From Costus lasius (Eukaryota > Streptophyta > Magnoliopsida > Zingiberales > Costaceae), in contig CM050449.1 of assembly GCA_027563935.2 (NCBI GenBank), positions 11,498,001 to 11,562,000 on the forward strand: 64,000 bases of DNA, given 5' to 3'. Below the pieces are notes generated by a model. It worked only from the letters and a program-made list of their open reading frames with translations. It did not search any database and was not told where the DNA came from. Positions 47,455 to 60,780 of this stretch are shown here, in pieces. The stretch's first letter is position 1, and each line of letters begins with the position of its first letter. The translations under genes were made by a program, and so were the position numbers.

Positions 47455-48700
47455 CGTCCGTTCGCCTCGTCGACGTGAAGCACGCGACGATGCCACTCGT
47501 CGCGTCGGAGAAGAAAGGGGAGCGCCAAGTTCGGGGTTCACGCAGGACGAGGAGGCCTCGTCGCCTCCTTCTGGTGGGTCATTTTGCAGGCTCAGCTGAT
47601 ACCTCTATTCTGCCGAGGCCGCCGCCTCGCGCTCGATGGGTTCGAGCGGGGACAGGATGAGGCGGAAGAAAGGGGAAGGCCGGTAGTTCGTCAGAGGGAG
47701 CCGGCGTCGTGTGCGCTTCGTACCACCCACCCTTGCCACCGAAGAGCATGGGACGAGGGCCGCTGCTGGCCTTCGTCGAAATTGCCGAGCTGTTGAGTCG
47801 TTGGCGGAAGAGGGGAGCGAATGGAAGAGGCTAGCAAGGTTTGTTCTCAACCTTGTCAACTAGAACTTACCACGTTTCCATAGTCCCTCTGGTCCGGCCG
47901 TCCACTTCCCTCCATTCAGACTCGTTCCTCACCGAATACAGGTTTTTACCTCTACCTCTATTTTCCGTCCCCCTCTTCTTTGAGTTCACCGGCTTTTATA
48001 GGCGGCTCGGACATGTCTCTGTTTAGACTCATGCGGGCGACGTCGTCTCTTCGGCAGGCGGGCCATGCCGTGCCAGAGCTCCACCATGCCTGGCCATACC
48101 TTTCGCTTCCCGTTGCTCAGATGCAGCCATCGGCCCACTGGCTCGACCGCCGCCTCCCTTCGGTTCGAACAGCTCCTCTGCTTTATCCGCGGGATTGATT
48201 GGTGTCACCATTCGTTGGTCAAGCTGCGTCACGTCCAAGCAACGACATTGTATCCCAATGCCTAGAGAGCCCTTGCCCTGCCCGTCGTCCTACTGTGTGG
48301 TCGCCATCACCGCCGCCTGACGGCTGATGCAAGATGAGACGCCTCTGTATCGTCTCTCCATTGATCTGCCTGCGTTGTCAGCGTCCATTGCATCGTCCAG
48401 TCACGTCCGCCTAATCGCGTACGCTCACGTTGGGGCTTCGCCGGCCGGGATGAGTGATGCCCAATCGTTCGTCCTAGTCCGGCGACCGTTCCTGCTTGGT
48501 CTGTAGGGGTTTTCGGCCGCCGGCGAGCGTTCCCGACGCCATCGGAATCGAGATCGAGCAATCGCTCGATTTTCCCTGGATTTCCTAATTTCACCTATTC
48601 CAAGAGTCAATTTTGACCTCAGTCAACAGCCTAGTTGACCGGGCCAAACGGGCTGGGCTCTATTTTAAGGCTGAGCTTAACACCTACTATGTACACTATC
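47455..48700. other. GC-rich unassigned DNA, possibly an old LTR or leader
   Basis: Unlike its AT-rich surroundings, this is GC-rich with many overlapping chance frames on both strands (Arg/Pro/Ala-rich, none recognisable). AGTTGACCGG, CCAAACGGGCTGGGCT near 48632-48660 is a phrase I associate with plant retrotransposon LTRs or leaders. Together with 40297-40723 it seems to be one unit split by the gypsy insertion. I cannot name it. Confidence 0.3.
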
Positions 48701-50510
48701 TTTCTTGCACTTATTAATCATATATCTTAGGCCACGTGCCTCTTTGCTTGACCTGTAGCGCAAGAGTGGTCCTTAGCTTGTGTTTTCCCCTAATAGAGCA
48801 TGACCATTGCCTAACGATTTCCTCTGATTTTAATTACATGTGCATGGACTCATCATATTTTAAGTTAAAATTTTGATTAGTATGTATAGACTTTATTTTG
48901 GTTGACGTGGTTGGGTTATGACGTGGCTCAGCCATCGTGGTGGAGTAAATATGGGTTCGACCTAACTTAGCGAAGGCGACTGTTTAATCCTCTTCAGATA
49001 TATTCAACAACAAAAAAATGGTGATAATGATTTTAAAGTTTATGTATTCAAATAGGATAAAAAAAATATGCATGAAAATTTACCTTTTATGTAATAATAA
49101 ACATATGTTCCTTAAGAATTTAACAAATCGTGCAAGAAAATTTCAAATCAAGAAATAAAAGAACATATAAAATATTAATATTTTAGTCACACGAACTTAA
49201 TTTTTATGAATGTATTGAAAATTGATTTTAAAATTTATGTATTCGAATAAAGATGTAACTAAAAATTATGCATGAAATTTATGTTCCATTAGGTAATAGG
49301 AAAAAAATCTTGCACTATTGGGCAAAATGTGGAAGAGATGCAATGAAGAAACAAAATTTAGAAAGAAACTAATAATTTTTTTTTTTTTTAAAAAAAAGAA
49401 GTTCAAAAAAATCAGACTTTCAGGATTTGAACAATCCACGCGAGGATATCATAATTTACTACAATGCAATTACCAACTGAGCAAAAGTGACTACATAAAA
49501 TAATGGATGAAAATCTTTTAGAAATTAGTACTTTAAGAATTTGTATGGATAGTGACGTAACCATTAAAAGGTTTACGTAATTTAACCCTTTACTACATGT
49601 ATTTTCCAAAAGAGACTCATCTTAATTTTTACCATAAAGCCCTCTAAATATTCACACCAATATTGATGATGACTTTATAAAGTAATGCATCCTATGTGGT
49701 TAAAATTAATACATAACTCTCTTTACCAAACCTTCAAAGGTGAATTTCCTTCAAAATTAGAGAGTAAGCAGAAAAATAAAATAAAATCCTTTCGACCTAA
49801 AGAAATAAATAAAAACCTTCAAAACAAGAGTTGAGAGGAATGATTTACACCTAAACAACGTCCCCTCTCCAGAAATTTATAAGTCTATTTCAACAAGGAG
49901 AAAAAATTACCTTTCCCACCCTACCCATTTTCTTTTCTAGGAAACTGAAACTTCAAAACATTGTAGACAGCTGTGGAAAACAGTCCTTCTATGAAAGCAC
50001 GCATAACCAGCCCTGAAAAATCAATCGTAATTTCTGAACTGTCCATCTTGTTTTCAAAATTGTATATAAAAAATTCACTTTCATCAATCTACAATAGAGG
50101 GCATTGCAACATGAACAAAGTAGTAAATGCTTGTCACGTTAAGCAATCTATGTTACAAGCTTCTTTTTTTCCAAATGCTTGCTTTGTCTTGTAGTTTAAC
50201 AGCATCTCTGAAAATTCCAGTAGTTAGCCTCCAATCCATCCTTCCATGTTTTCTTTCAAATATACAAAAAAAAAGTGATCAAGTTTCCTAATAGCTACGA
50301 GCAAGACCGAGGTTATCTTAATACCAGGCCTATTCAGCTAGACTAAAAAATGTACAGAACTCCGCTTACTAATCAAACTCCAATGCTTCCAAATGGTATC
50401 AACTTTGCTAAGCAGTTAGAAGTATGATTTGAATGTTTATTTGAAGCCCATTTGATTTTGTTCAGAACTGCCATACACAAATTTATGTATACGCACAAGT
50501 GAGTAAATTA
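48701..50510. other. Intergenic, 3' flank of O-fucosyltransferase gene
   Basis: AT-rich. Apart from the tRNA-like relic at 49412-49492 and poly-T/poly-A runs near 49378-49398, I see nothing. Confidence 0.5.
49412..49492 (-). pseudogene. tRNA-Tyr(GUA)-like pseudogene with intron
   Basis: On the minus strand: A box TTGCTCAGTTGGTAATTGC, anticodon region ATTGTAGTAAA (GTA), a short insert in the place where plant nuclear tRNA-Tyr genes keep their intron, then ATCCTCGCGT and B box GTTCAAATCC. The ends AGTCACTTTT / AAAGTCTGA only partly pair and the T-stem is mostly unpaired, so it is a relic. Confidence 0.5.
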
Positions 50511-53500
50511 TTATTGAGGTTTCTGTTGGCACAAACAGTCAGGTAGAGGATTCTTGTAAAACACTTCTTCAGATCGATACCGTTCTACGCCTTTTGTGCC
50601 AGTAACAGGACCTTTTCTCTTGCGGGGAGATCCTTGCCTACCATAACAGCGAAATAAAATATGAAATCTGAACAGAATACCAGCACTTTGAATATAATGC
50701 TCGATTTGTGACCTACCTTCTCCTGTGGATCTCACTGATGGCATTCGATAGCTTCCTCCCTTCTTTAAGAGATCCTTGATTGATTTTATCAAACAAATGA
50801 ACAAGAGCTTTTCTGCGCAGATAAGGTAGTGACAGTTCAGTAAACAAGATAGACTTTCTGTTATCTGGGAAAGAAGACATCACAGCATAATCACCTGTCA
50901 GGATTGATAGTTTTCCTGTGGCCAAGGAAGCGGCGGTGACCCTCCACTGCTCTTGCCATGTTCCCCGAATATGAAGGGATAAAAACATCACTTTCCACCG
51001 AGACAAGGTAGTCTAGTGCAGCCATTTGTGACGCATAATTTTTGAAAGGTTCAAGCTCCTCTTCCGATGCTAACTTTTCCTGGAAAAAGAATTTTTACAA
51101 CCAGAACAGCATCAGGTGAAGATCTGAGTCCAGTGGTGAAGCTGGAAACCATGTTGCACCAGTAATATAGCAACACAAACGCAAGAGAAATCCATGTAGA
51201 AACATTAGAAAATTGGGACCAAGATGCGTGATGAATCAAATCAATAAACAATACATCTATTTATCGCAACACTTTAATATGAATTATCAAGCCAAAACTT
51301 GAAGTATATATCTGCATAGTCATTCTATGCATTGTGTTGCATTACAATGCATAGAGCGAATCCTACTCCAGGTATTGACAAAAAAATTTAGACAAGTATA
51401 ACGAGTGAAACTAAAACATGAACATTGATCAATCAAGTGCTATAGTGTGTAGCTATCTTAATGACTGGATTACAAGTTTATGGTCCTTGATACTACTGTA
51501 GAGCCATTTTAATCATTTAACAGCAACCAGTATATAATTCTCGAACCTGATATATGCCCTCATTACTGCATAACCAAGAGATTTCCTTCACCAAACCTTT
51601 AGCAGGATAATATAAGTTGTTGCAGAAGTAGATGATAAAATTTGCCAGGTTCTAAATACATTTTGAAATGAAATTTTGCAGATAATTGAATCTTTAGGAC
51701 TGTTAAAAAGATAAGCATGATTACATACTCCAAATATTTGTACACTATGGGGCTAATAAGTTTGAATATTTTCGTGGCAGGTAAACCTACAAGGAGGCAA
51801 ACATGAGCAAATAGGAAGAGTATTTGTCGAAATTTGCTCTAACTCTTGGCAGCCCATGAAGTCAGAAGATGTGTAACTTCAGGAATATTGATATTTTACT
51901 GCAAATGGTATGTGGAAATTTGAAGGAAAAAGCAACAAAAATATAGTGCAAGTGAGTAACACATAACCTTCATGCTTAGGCTGCAGAATAAGTATAGGGA
52001 ATAGAGTTAAACTAGAACAAGCTTCTCAATAGATGATATAAAATAACATTCTCAAACTGACTCTTGATTACTGCAATGTCAAGCATTTGGTACCTTATTC
52101 AAAAGAATAGGAAAGCGAGTTGCAAGATCAGCCAAATGAGAATTCCCTCCATATATTGACCCTGCTGCAATATATATTGGAGTTTTTGATGGATATCCAA
52201 GAGAAGAAAGAAAAATCCCAACCTCCTTTGGAGTCAATGGGCAATAACCTTTGACCCTTTGTTCGAGGGGATCAATTTCTTTAACCTTCCAGAATGAGAT
52301 ATTTTCTCTGCAAAAATAGATCAAAGACATGTCAAAGCCGTAGAGCAAGAAATTCATTCATCAAATATCCAGAATTTTTTTGAGGAAGGCAATAGCAATA
52401 CCTAATTCTTGCTAACTCATCAGATTCAACAGGTGACAAGCCATATGTGCACCCGCTAAAAGCAAGCATGTCCTTCTCATAACGTAAGTGCAAAGCAATA
52501 TACGGACCATAAGACCTCATTCTCTCCACCAACAACTATAGTTTAAGAAACAAATATCAAAGTTGTACAAAGAACATGCCATAGCATTAGGAAACCTGCA
52601 TGAATGGTTAGTACCTTTCCTAATGCCTCTATTTTTGGTGCAAATTTGAGAGCTTCATAAAAAGCAATGCATCGCAGTTTCTGAATATCAGAAGGTAGGT
52701 TATTGTTTGCAAGACGTGAATCTGATTTAGCAGCTTTGATAACCTTTCAGGAAAAGAATGTGTCAAGATAATAATTAGATAATCAATTATCATAGAAATA
52801 TGTAATTTGGAGCTCCTGATTCCAGTAAATGTACCTGATGATTATCCCACATTTTTGATACCTCATCTTGATAGTATTCCAGTCCTGACCAACTTCGAAA
52901 CTGTATTATTACTTTTGCAGTTGCCGTCAACTCTTTTGGAAGCTTTTTTACAACTTTAACATCATTGGCCAAAGTGTGGATAAAATGTTCTTCATCAAAC
53001 ACATTGGAGAAATTGCTGACATATGATCACGAAAAATACAGAGAACACCTAAGCATAATTTCATATGAAAAATCACCTATGAACTACATATAGCCACATA
53101 CTTGTAGAAAAAATGAAGCAATAAACAAATATGGCACAAGCACATGAAAATAACTCCTAAGCCTCACGTGCTTACAGTATCTTATTAAGATATGAGATGT
53201 TACCATAGCACAATATTACTTAGATGAGTTTTATCTAACAATATTTATGTCAGGAAATTCTGCTAATTTCGAATAAGAAAAGTATAAGAAATGTATACCT
53301 AGAGTCTTGCCAAAATGATCTTTTATCTAGTTGAGGAATAACAAGTGTGGCATTAATTAATCGCGCAACTGCTACCATGTCACTTATCTGCCATTCACAA
53401 TCAAGATACTCATGAGATTTTGAACCAGTATTAATATGTATAAACACAGAAATCTAAGACAATATGCAATGCAAATTTTTCAATATTAGCAGCTAATGAA

Positions 53501-56500
53501 CATCACGAGGAAAAACAATGCAGCTAGACTACAAACAACACTAGCAAAATGGAGAAGGCTACAAAAGCGAAGAATCTCAATGAAAGCACTAAAATCAAAT
53601 GACAAAGAAAAGCTGGTAAGGTATCCATCAATCATGTAACAGTCAAATCTATTCTCGCCAAGATCATTTCTACTTTAGTATAATCTAGGAAATATATAAA
53701 TAGTCCCTGGTTGCAACTTGATCCAGATTCTGGGTCTCCAATGATAATGAGGACTGCAAGATGATATTTTCTTCATCCACAGGAAAAGGAAACGATCAAG
53801 AAAAAAAATAGCAATGATGTGACTTTTATTTGTCAACTCGATTAAACAGAACTACATAGGATTTTTCAACATACCATTCGCTGCTTCATGATTATTTTTT
53901 CAGAAAATTTATCCGTGTCTATGGTTTGATAACAAATTATTAGTATTTAATATGTACAATAAAAATTGAATGAGCAGTTTGTTCACTCGAAAAGAAATGG
54001 GAGGGAAAGAATTATATATGTGTGTGTGTTTTTTAGAAAATTTTTTTAAAATAAATAAATTTAGAAAATACATTTGGGGCTTAGATATTCCTCACAATTA
54101 TTTATTTATTATTTTTACCTCTGAAAAAATTAAAAAATATATATTTCTTGAAACCTGATTTGACATGCCAGGTGAGATACCAACTTGAGGAAATCATCAA
54201 TTTTCAGAAACAAGCTCAGTCCAAAAGAAGAAATGTCCATGAAATATCTAAATAATCAAGTCTTGCTAATATAACAAAACAAAGTAAATTATTTTAGGAG
54301 AGCCAATTTAGGGTGTGTTAGGAAAGAACATGCAGATCATCAGATCAACTCCTTGGGGTGGATTCAAGATTGTAAAGATCTAACTTAGAACAAATAAAGA
54401 TGACTTGAAGTGCAGGAAATCAGTAATGTATTTGTGAAGCTTGATTGCAGTTATACTTGGAATATCTTCAACCACCATTATATAGACCACTAGAGTTGAA
54501 ATACACTGTGAGCCTCAATCTAGTTTAATCTAACTCTTTTATGTTGAACAATATATTTTATATTTGACCCAGACTCGTACCATGTTTTAGTGGGTGTATC
54601 ACCCACCCAACGATGTACTAGATAACTTGATTGCCTAATTCCCTGTCTGTTTTCTAACTTGTGAACTGACAAAGGTGAAATCCGGTTGCAGTCTTCCTGT
54701 CTAAACTAGGAGTGCAGAATCATAAATTGTAGAGGATGGAAAGTGTCCCCTATTCTGATTCTGAATTATGGAGCAAAAAGACGTTGCACCTTTGTCACTC
54801 TCAACAACTTTCTCTCCTCGGTTAAGAATGAACATCATGCTGAGGCTTTGTGAAAGAATGAACCTGTGGGTAATCATCTCTTTTAGTGTAACACTGTAAT
54901 CTGCCAATCCTAACAGAAAAAATACATTTTGTACAACCGTGGCTACAAGCAAGGAACTACTCCTTTTATCGTGTCTATTTTCCATTTCTTTTGTTTCTCA
55001 GCATACTGTACAATAGGAGGGTGTCATTCTTCCCTAAGTCTCGTGCACAAGTACCCCTACTTAACCTAACTTACAAAGAAATAATTCCATTGAGATTCCT
55101 ACAATAAGGACTTTCCAAACAATGCAAGGGTCATGAGCCTGATTTTTTCCCTATGTTTGAAGGTACTAACACCATTGACCATATTCTTTTTGGTAAAGCA
55201 ATTATGACTAGATATCTCATCCATATGTCCTTTCAACAATCAAAATTGTGTTCAAAGCAAGTCAAGAATGCCTAAGTAGGTAACGTGAAACGGCACATTG
55301 AATGGTCTGTTACCAAGATGTAGAAAGCTGGCATCAAGTGTCCGATGCCTTACCTCACGTTGTCTTCAATTCATTATGAAATTTTTTATTTACTTTCACT
55401 GCTCTAATATATTGTTAGGTTTGATCGTGTCAACAATGAAACATCATCAAAGAAAAATAGAATCTGTTACATACCCCGGCGCGCATTTGGTTTAACCCAC
55501 CATTGGCGTGAACTAGCAAGTATCCCCTTGACTGCGACGGAGCTGTAAAATAGAACAAGCAGAAGAAAATTAAATATATCGCAGAAATAAGAGCAAGAAA
55601 ACGATGCAGCAATTAACAACGAAATCAACATGGATAGTGCTCTTTTACACTTATAAAATGAGCTTGGGGATACACAGGGCACAAAGCTACGATTAGAGGG
55701 AGGCTTCCACAGCCTCGCGAACTCAAAATCTCCTATCCAATTTCCCACCTGCCAAGCATCGAGAGAGAAAACTAACTTCATTCACTACGCTTGTGCGAAC
55801 GATAGTGATTAGTGACATAAAAAAATTACGAGAGAAATTGTGCGAAAACAGTAAGATTCCAACAGAAGAACAAATGTTGGAGTAAAACTTCACTTATTGT
55901 GGGAGCGGATCACCTTTTGAGTGGAAATCTGCAGCTTGGCGAGTTGAGGCGGCGCGATCTCCTGCGTCCAGCTGAGCTCGTTCGCCTTGCGTCGGTATCC
56001 AATCTCACGTTGCTAAACAACACCAACAACACGGAAAAATGAATCACAGTGCATCATGTGTGCAAGGACGAGTACAAGTGTGAATCCAGAAAATCCGGGA
56101 CCAGAAATGGATTCTGTTTTCTTTCTTCTCATCAAAAAAGGCACAAACATTAGTGTTGAAGAGAAATCGAGAAAACCGCCACAATTTCCAGTCGATCTCC
56201 TTACGAAATCCAAGAGAAGAAGAAATATAAGACGATTCAAGTCCGAAGCGAAGCCAAATAAAAGATTAAGCGCGTGGATTCGAGAAGAAAGATAGAAGAA
56301 GAAGAAAAGGAAAGCAAGCGTAGGAGGCGAGGGAAGCGGAGATGCCTTGGAGAACTTGACCGCGTCAGGCACAGCGGCGGACGGGAGGAGGAACGCGTGT
56401 ACGCCTACGAGCGCACCGACGGCGATTACGCCAATGGCGCACGTTAGAGCCCACCGCAGGGCCGATAGGCCGGCGGGCGTCAACCTGCGCCGCTGCATCC

Positions 56501-56537
56501 CGCCGCTTCCCCTTCCGTATCCTTTTCTCTCTTTCAC
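50511..56537 (-). CDS. Plant O-fucosyltransferase family protein (GT106/DUF246 type)
   Basis: A type II Golgi membrane protein that probably transfers fucose from GDP-fucose; the acceptor is unknown. Twelve exons on the minus strand: 56361-56537, 55914-56012, 55649-55748, 55475-55542, 53299-53387, 52835-53015, 52615-52743, 52402-52535, 52094-52307, 50895-51079, 50717-50812, 50511-50637; about 532 residues. A membrane anchor follows a basic start ([14 protein letters not shown] then [20 protein letters not shown]). Family motifs: [118 protein letters not shown], and the C-terminal NPLPDCLCQ. All borders are GT-AG with this choice. A GC donor five codons later (56345) would add FSK-type residues. 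Intron 4 is 2.1 kb and intron 9 is 1.0 kb. No damage seen. Confidence 0.93.
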
Positions 56538-58793
56538 TCGCTTCAGTCCTCCGCTGCGTTTAGCTTTCTAGGGTGGGGGAGTGAGGAAGGAGGACATAAA
56601 TCGGGAAGGAAAGCAGAAAGGGAACGCCGAACGCGGCCGTGAGCTTGAACGTGGAGAGAGAAAGTGAGGGGAAACAAAGGCCTTTCCAACTGGCCTCGCA
56701 GACGCAGTGCCACCGGCATTGACACCCTGCTTCTCTTCCCAATATGCCCCTTTTGCAGTTACGCTTCAAATGTGAAATTGGCGACGAAAATTTTTATATA
56801 AAAAACTCGTATAAAATAAGGAAAAAAAATAAAAGATTTTATCTTTAGTTCTTCTTCTAATCTTCTCCTCCATTTTTTTTTCCTTTTAAAAAAGGATTTT
56901 CTCTCACTTGTTTGACTCAACTTATTCCCTATTTAAATCATAAATTTAGAATAAAAACAAATTATTTCAACATAATTCAATGTTTTATTTTAATTCAGGC
57001 ATACCTTTTATATGATCCAACTCCGCTTATTCAGTTAGTAGTTTGGTGCGAAATGCTTACAGAATGAAACAAAGAAAATGTTTATATTTTATTTTAAAAA
57101 TAAAATATTTGAAGAAAATGGTTATTAAGATGGATATAAGAAAATATGGAATATTATAAAAGGTGATGAATATCGTTTATTTTTTAAAAATTATAAATCT
57201 TAAAATAAGAAATACATTTATCTTACTTTTAAGAGTTACGCATAATGGATGAACGGCAGAGATGTCTCACTCCCTATGAATCTTTGTCTATAATTTTTTT
57301 CTGCGTACTCTACTACGATGAAAATATCACACTTGTGTACCTCACCTCGGAAGCTGAACATAAATCCATAAATTGTGTCCGACTCTCCAGTTCTTAATGT
57401 CTCCTTGTCCCCCCTTTTGGTCTCTTCGCCCCTGAAATATAGGAATCCTTATTACCCCAGCTTCGATTTCTTAAACCCCTGGTTTAAATTATGCACACGT
57501 TGCAGTAGATCAAGGCACAAAGGACATATTCAGACGTGAGAACTAAGAATCGCTTTTAAGTGATTGCTTGAGTAGTCTGTAAACGAGGAACACCGAACAC
57601 TGGAGTAGATCACTAGATCTCCTGCTAATCCGGCTTAATTAAAGCTGAAACCGACATCATCTGTATCTATTCAGTCTTCATGTGCAAGAGAAAGGGAGAG
57701 GCTTTTCAGACAAAAAAAAAAGGAAGAAATTCTTTTTCACTGCCGCCTATGTTTTGGATTGCATTTAAGCATTCAGGCGCACTAATAAATGAAAAGAAAA
57801 AGAAAAGATAGAGTAGGAATGTTCAGGAAAGGATATTTTTGTGCATTTATGTGGGTTTGATTCATAAATAAGAAAGCTCCAAGTACAGAACTAGAAGATC
57901 ACATGTAGACGACTCCACAGAATTGATTGATTAAAATGTGTTGACTATTATATATCCTTTTTCCCGCTGGTCAAAAAATCTGTGACCTCCAGCTAAGCAG
58001 CGGCTTGACTTTTTCTCATCATTTAGATGTGCGTGTCCTCTTAAAATCTGACACCCCGTGGACTGTATTATGCCAAGGTTCACAGGCTTGTCGAAGTTTG
58101 TGATTCCAATAATTAACGCACCGACCTGCTTTAGCGCTATCTTTTTAGTCAATTATTCTGCTCCATTTACAGAGGAATTACTTAAGTGAGCCATCCCGCA
58201 ACAGAGAGATTGGAGCGAGGCGTGGTTATACTTTGCTTCTCAGCAGCGTGCTGAGTGCAGAGTTTTCCCGTGACATCTCAGCCGTTTCACGTGAAGAAGA
58301 GGAGCCGTGCCTCGTCATGCAATGCTGATTCTGATCTTTCCCTGTAGCCATGTGATGGCCCTGTTGCTGAGCTTTCCTGATTTTATCCCTTGTTTTTTTC
58401 CTACATTTTCACTCTGATACACATTTGTCGATGATTTTTCAGCCGGGGAAGACAAAGCTGGCCTAAATGGGCCGTTGAAACCCACGAAGCCCAAGAAGAG
58501 CTTCAAAAATGTTGTTTTAATATGAAATGCTAGAGATTAGGCTTGGAGGAGTCAAAGTTTTAGGTGACATAGATGCGAAGAAAAACAGGTTAATTTAAAA
58601 AAAAAACTGTTGTCGAATCCTTCTTGCACATTCAAAAATCATACTTGCAATTGATATCAGCTAAATTCCACCGATCCAGTTTATAAGATCATCGCTTCTT
58701 ATTAAAAATATTTTTTTGACCAAATAATCAAATGTCAAATGATAAGCAAAAGATTCAGTAAAAGCATAAAAAGAGTTCAATTACAAACTTTAA
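56538..58793. other. Intergenic between O-fucosyltransferase and HD-Zip genes
   Basis: 56538-56760 is GC-rich and probably the 5' UTR and promoter of the O-fucosyltransferase gene. 56780-57240 is AT-rich. 57240-58790 has ordinary composition with no recognisable gene or repeat; short minus frames at 57931-58152 and 58315-58506 look like chance. Confidence 0.45.
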
Positions 58794-59547
58794 TCAGTCC
58801 CAGTCGTCGGAGTAACAGCAATAGAGGCTTTGCGCAGGCTGCTGCGAGTAGAAGCTGCTGCCGTGCTCGTCCCCGCTCAAAACATCCTCGTCTAGGTAGC
58901 CCCTGCCACCAGCCGAAGCAAACTCAGTCCGGCATTCCGACAAACAGTGCTCGTGCAGTACCGCTTCGCCATTGAACAACAAGCTGGAATCTTTGTCCGA
59001 AGAGCCGTCTACCATACGAGGCCTCTTCCCCTCCCCTGCTTTGCCCTCGAGCTTGGCTTCGAGCTCTCTTATCTGCGTTAATCAATTACCAATCGTATAA
59101 GTTGTGGAATCCTAAAACGAATCTTTAGTTTTGCGAGCTGACATGCGATTGGAGAAACTCGTTGTCACGGCGGAGAGCGTCGCAGCTGAGCTTGAGGGCG
59201 TCGTGGCGGGCCCTGAGAGAGCCGAAGTCGTGCTCGATCTGCTTCGTCTTCCGGCGCGCGCGGCGGTTCTGGAACCAGACGGCAACCTGGCGCGGCTGCA
59301 GGCCTAGGTCCTGCGCCAGCCTCTGCTTCCTCTCCGGGTCGAGCTTGTTATGCACGTGGAAGTCCGTCTCGAGGGCCTTCACTTGGTCAACTCTTAGCCG
59401 CCGCTTCTTGGCATCCAGGCCAGACATGTCGTTTCCGCAGAGCTCCTCCTCTGCTCCATCGAGAGCCAAGCTCTCATGCTTTCCCTTCTCTTCTACTGGA
59501 GATTCCGGACCTTGTGTGCTATCATGGGAGTGTGAACTGCTGTGCAT
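58794..59547 (-). CDS. HD-Zip class I transcription factor with a Trp-to-Arg change in helix 3
   Basis: A nuclear DNA-binding protein of a plant-specific family that binds CAATNATTG-type sites as a dimer. Two exons: 59143-59547 (ATG at 59547) and 58794-59072 (TGA), about 227 residues; the donor CAT|GTCAGC and acceptor CGCAG|ATAAG keep frame. The homeodomain spans about residues 47-104 ([49 protein letters not shown]). The leucine zipper follows directly and crosses the intron (FLQSH, then [11 protein letters not shown]). The tail is acidic and ends in an aromatic CCYSDDWD. Residue 99 is Arg (CGG) where HD-Zip I proteins nearly always have Trp (TGG). The start is uncertain: the frame is open upstream to 59718, and a separate MKRSAFGH frame at about 59863 could be an upstream exon, though its phase does not fit. 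Confidence 0.9.
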
Positions 59548-60780
59548 CTTGGTTTGGAGCAAGTCGTTTCTTCTTCTGCTTATAGGAAGGCAAAACAACA
59601 GAGCGAATTTTCCCAGATGAGATAGTTTTAAGAAGCGGATGGATATACAGGTGGTGAGAAAGAGAAGACTGGAAGGTAAGAGCAAGGTTTGTGTATGAAG
59701 GAGCAATTTGTGTTCCAAGGCAGCTCCTTTCTGTTCTCCATGGCCATCCTCTCCTCTTCTCTAAGCGCTTTGCTATGGCAACTACAAATAGAAGAGAGAC
59801 TAACCGACATGTACCTAATCTAATAGTGGAATATAATTGATGCCCAAATGCAGAGCGTTTCATTTGGCTACAAAACAAATATAGAAATTTGATATGAAAG
59901 GTGATGGTTCTTGAGTGGGGTTGGAGATGTTTATTGAATGGATTTGCTTCAGGAATCAATTTTTTGTTTGATTAATGTAAATGAACCCGTCCTCCTCTTT
60001 ATCTATTGAGAAACGCTGGCAGACAAAACTCGAAACTATTCGGGTATCACGTCAATGTGTTCATTGAACAGCAGTACTGAATACATCGACACAACTGGAA
60101 TTGATTCCTTCACTTTCTTCTTCGTGTGTTCTTCAGGACAAACGAGCGTTTCTTCGTGTGTTCTTTATAAAACCTTGATTTATTTGCTTTTATTACTATT
60201 AACTATCAAACGGATTTTTTTACTTATCACACATACAAGTTTTGATCGTGGCACACGCACAGTTTTTATTATCGACCAAACATTCTATCGAGACAGCATT
60301 TATTTGACTCCCAGAACTCACAAACAGAGTCAACCAACCATATGCTGACTTAAAAGTTGACTTCTCTCGTGCAAATTGCAACTGTGGGGTTTGTATTAAC
60401 CCAAGTGGGGTCCACCCCATTATTACTTTACTATCTTCCATATGCGCAGCTTTGATTTTTATGTCATCTCACAGCTAGCGTTTATTTATGTTTTGGCTTT
60501 GCTTTGCTTCAATACTTAAGATGGTCCCACCTCATTCAATCAAGCGGCTAGGATTAATTGTACGTTAGAGTGACTTAACAAAGTTCTCCTTTTGCTTTGA
60601 AGTGGGGGCTAATGCTGCGGCTGCAAAAAACCCGAGATATGTGAGCGGCGGCTACCTGAGACATTTGAGAAAGGCAAAATGTTTTCATCCTCCTCACGTT
60701 GAGAGGAGAGTGGCTGCTTGGGAGCTGTCGAGATTTGCTACAGAGGAAGAAGAAGCTAGCCCACTTTACAAGGACTAGCA
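59548..60780. other. 5' flank of HD-Zip gene and intergenic DNA
   Basis: CT/GA-rich close to the gene (59620-59760), fitting a leader. No other gene or repeat recognised. The left end of the following copia LTR lies somewhere after about 60560, but its start cannot be fixed because the second LTR is outside the window. Confidence 0.4.

Noticed and set aside
47605..48610. Several overlapping frames of 60-95 codons on both strands
   Set aside because: GC-rich DNA gives few stops by chance. None shows a domain or a consistent exon structure.
56341..56360. GC-AG intron in the O-fucosyltransferase gene (donor AAG|GCATCT at 56345)
   Set aside because: A GT donor (GCG|GTCAAG, 56360) fifteen bases upstream is also in phase, so a non-canonical intron is not required. 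RNA data would decide.
59810..59870. MKRSAFGH frame as first coding exon of the HD-Zip gene
   Set aside because: It looks like an HD-Zip I start, but its donor leaves phase 1 while the candidate acceptors near 59590-59600 need phase 2. I kept the ATG at 59547.
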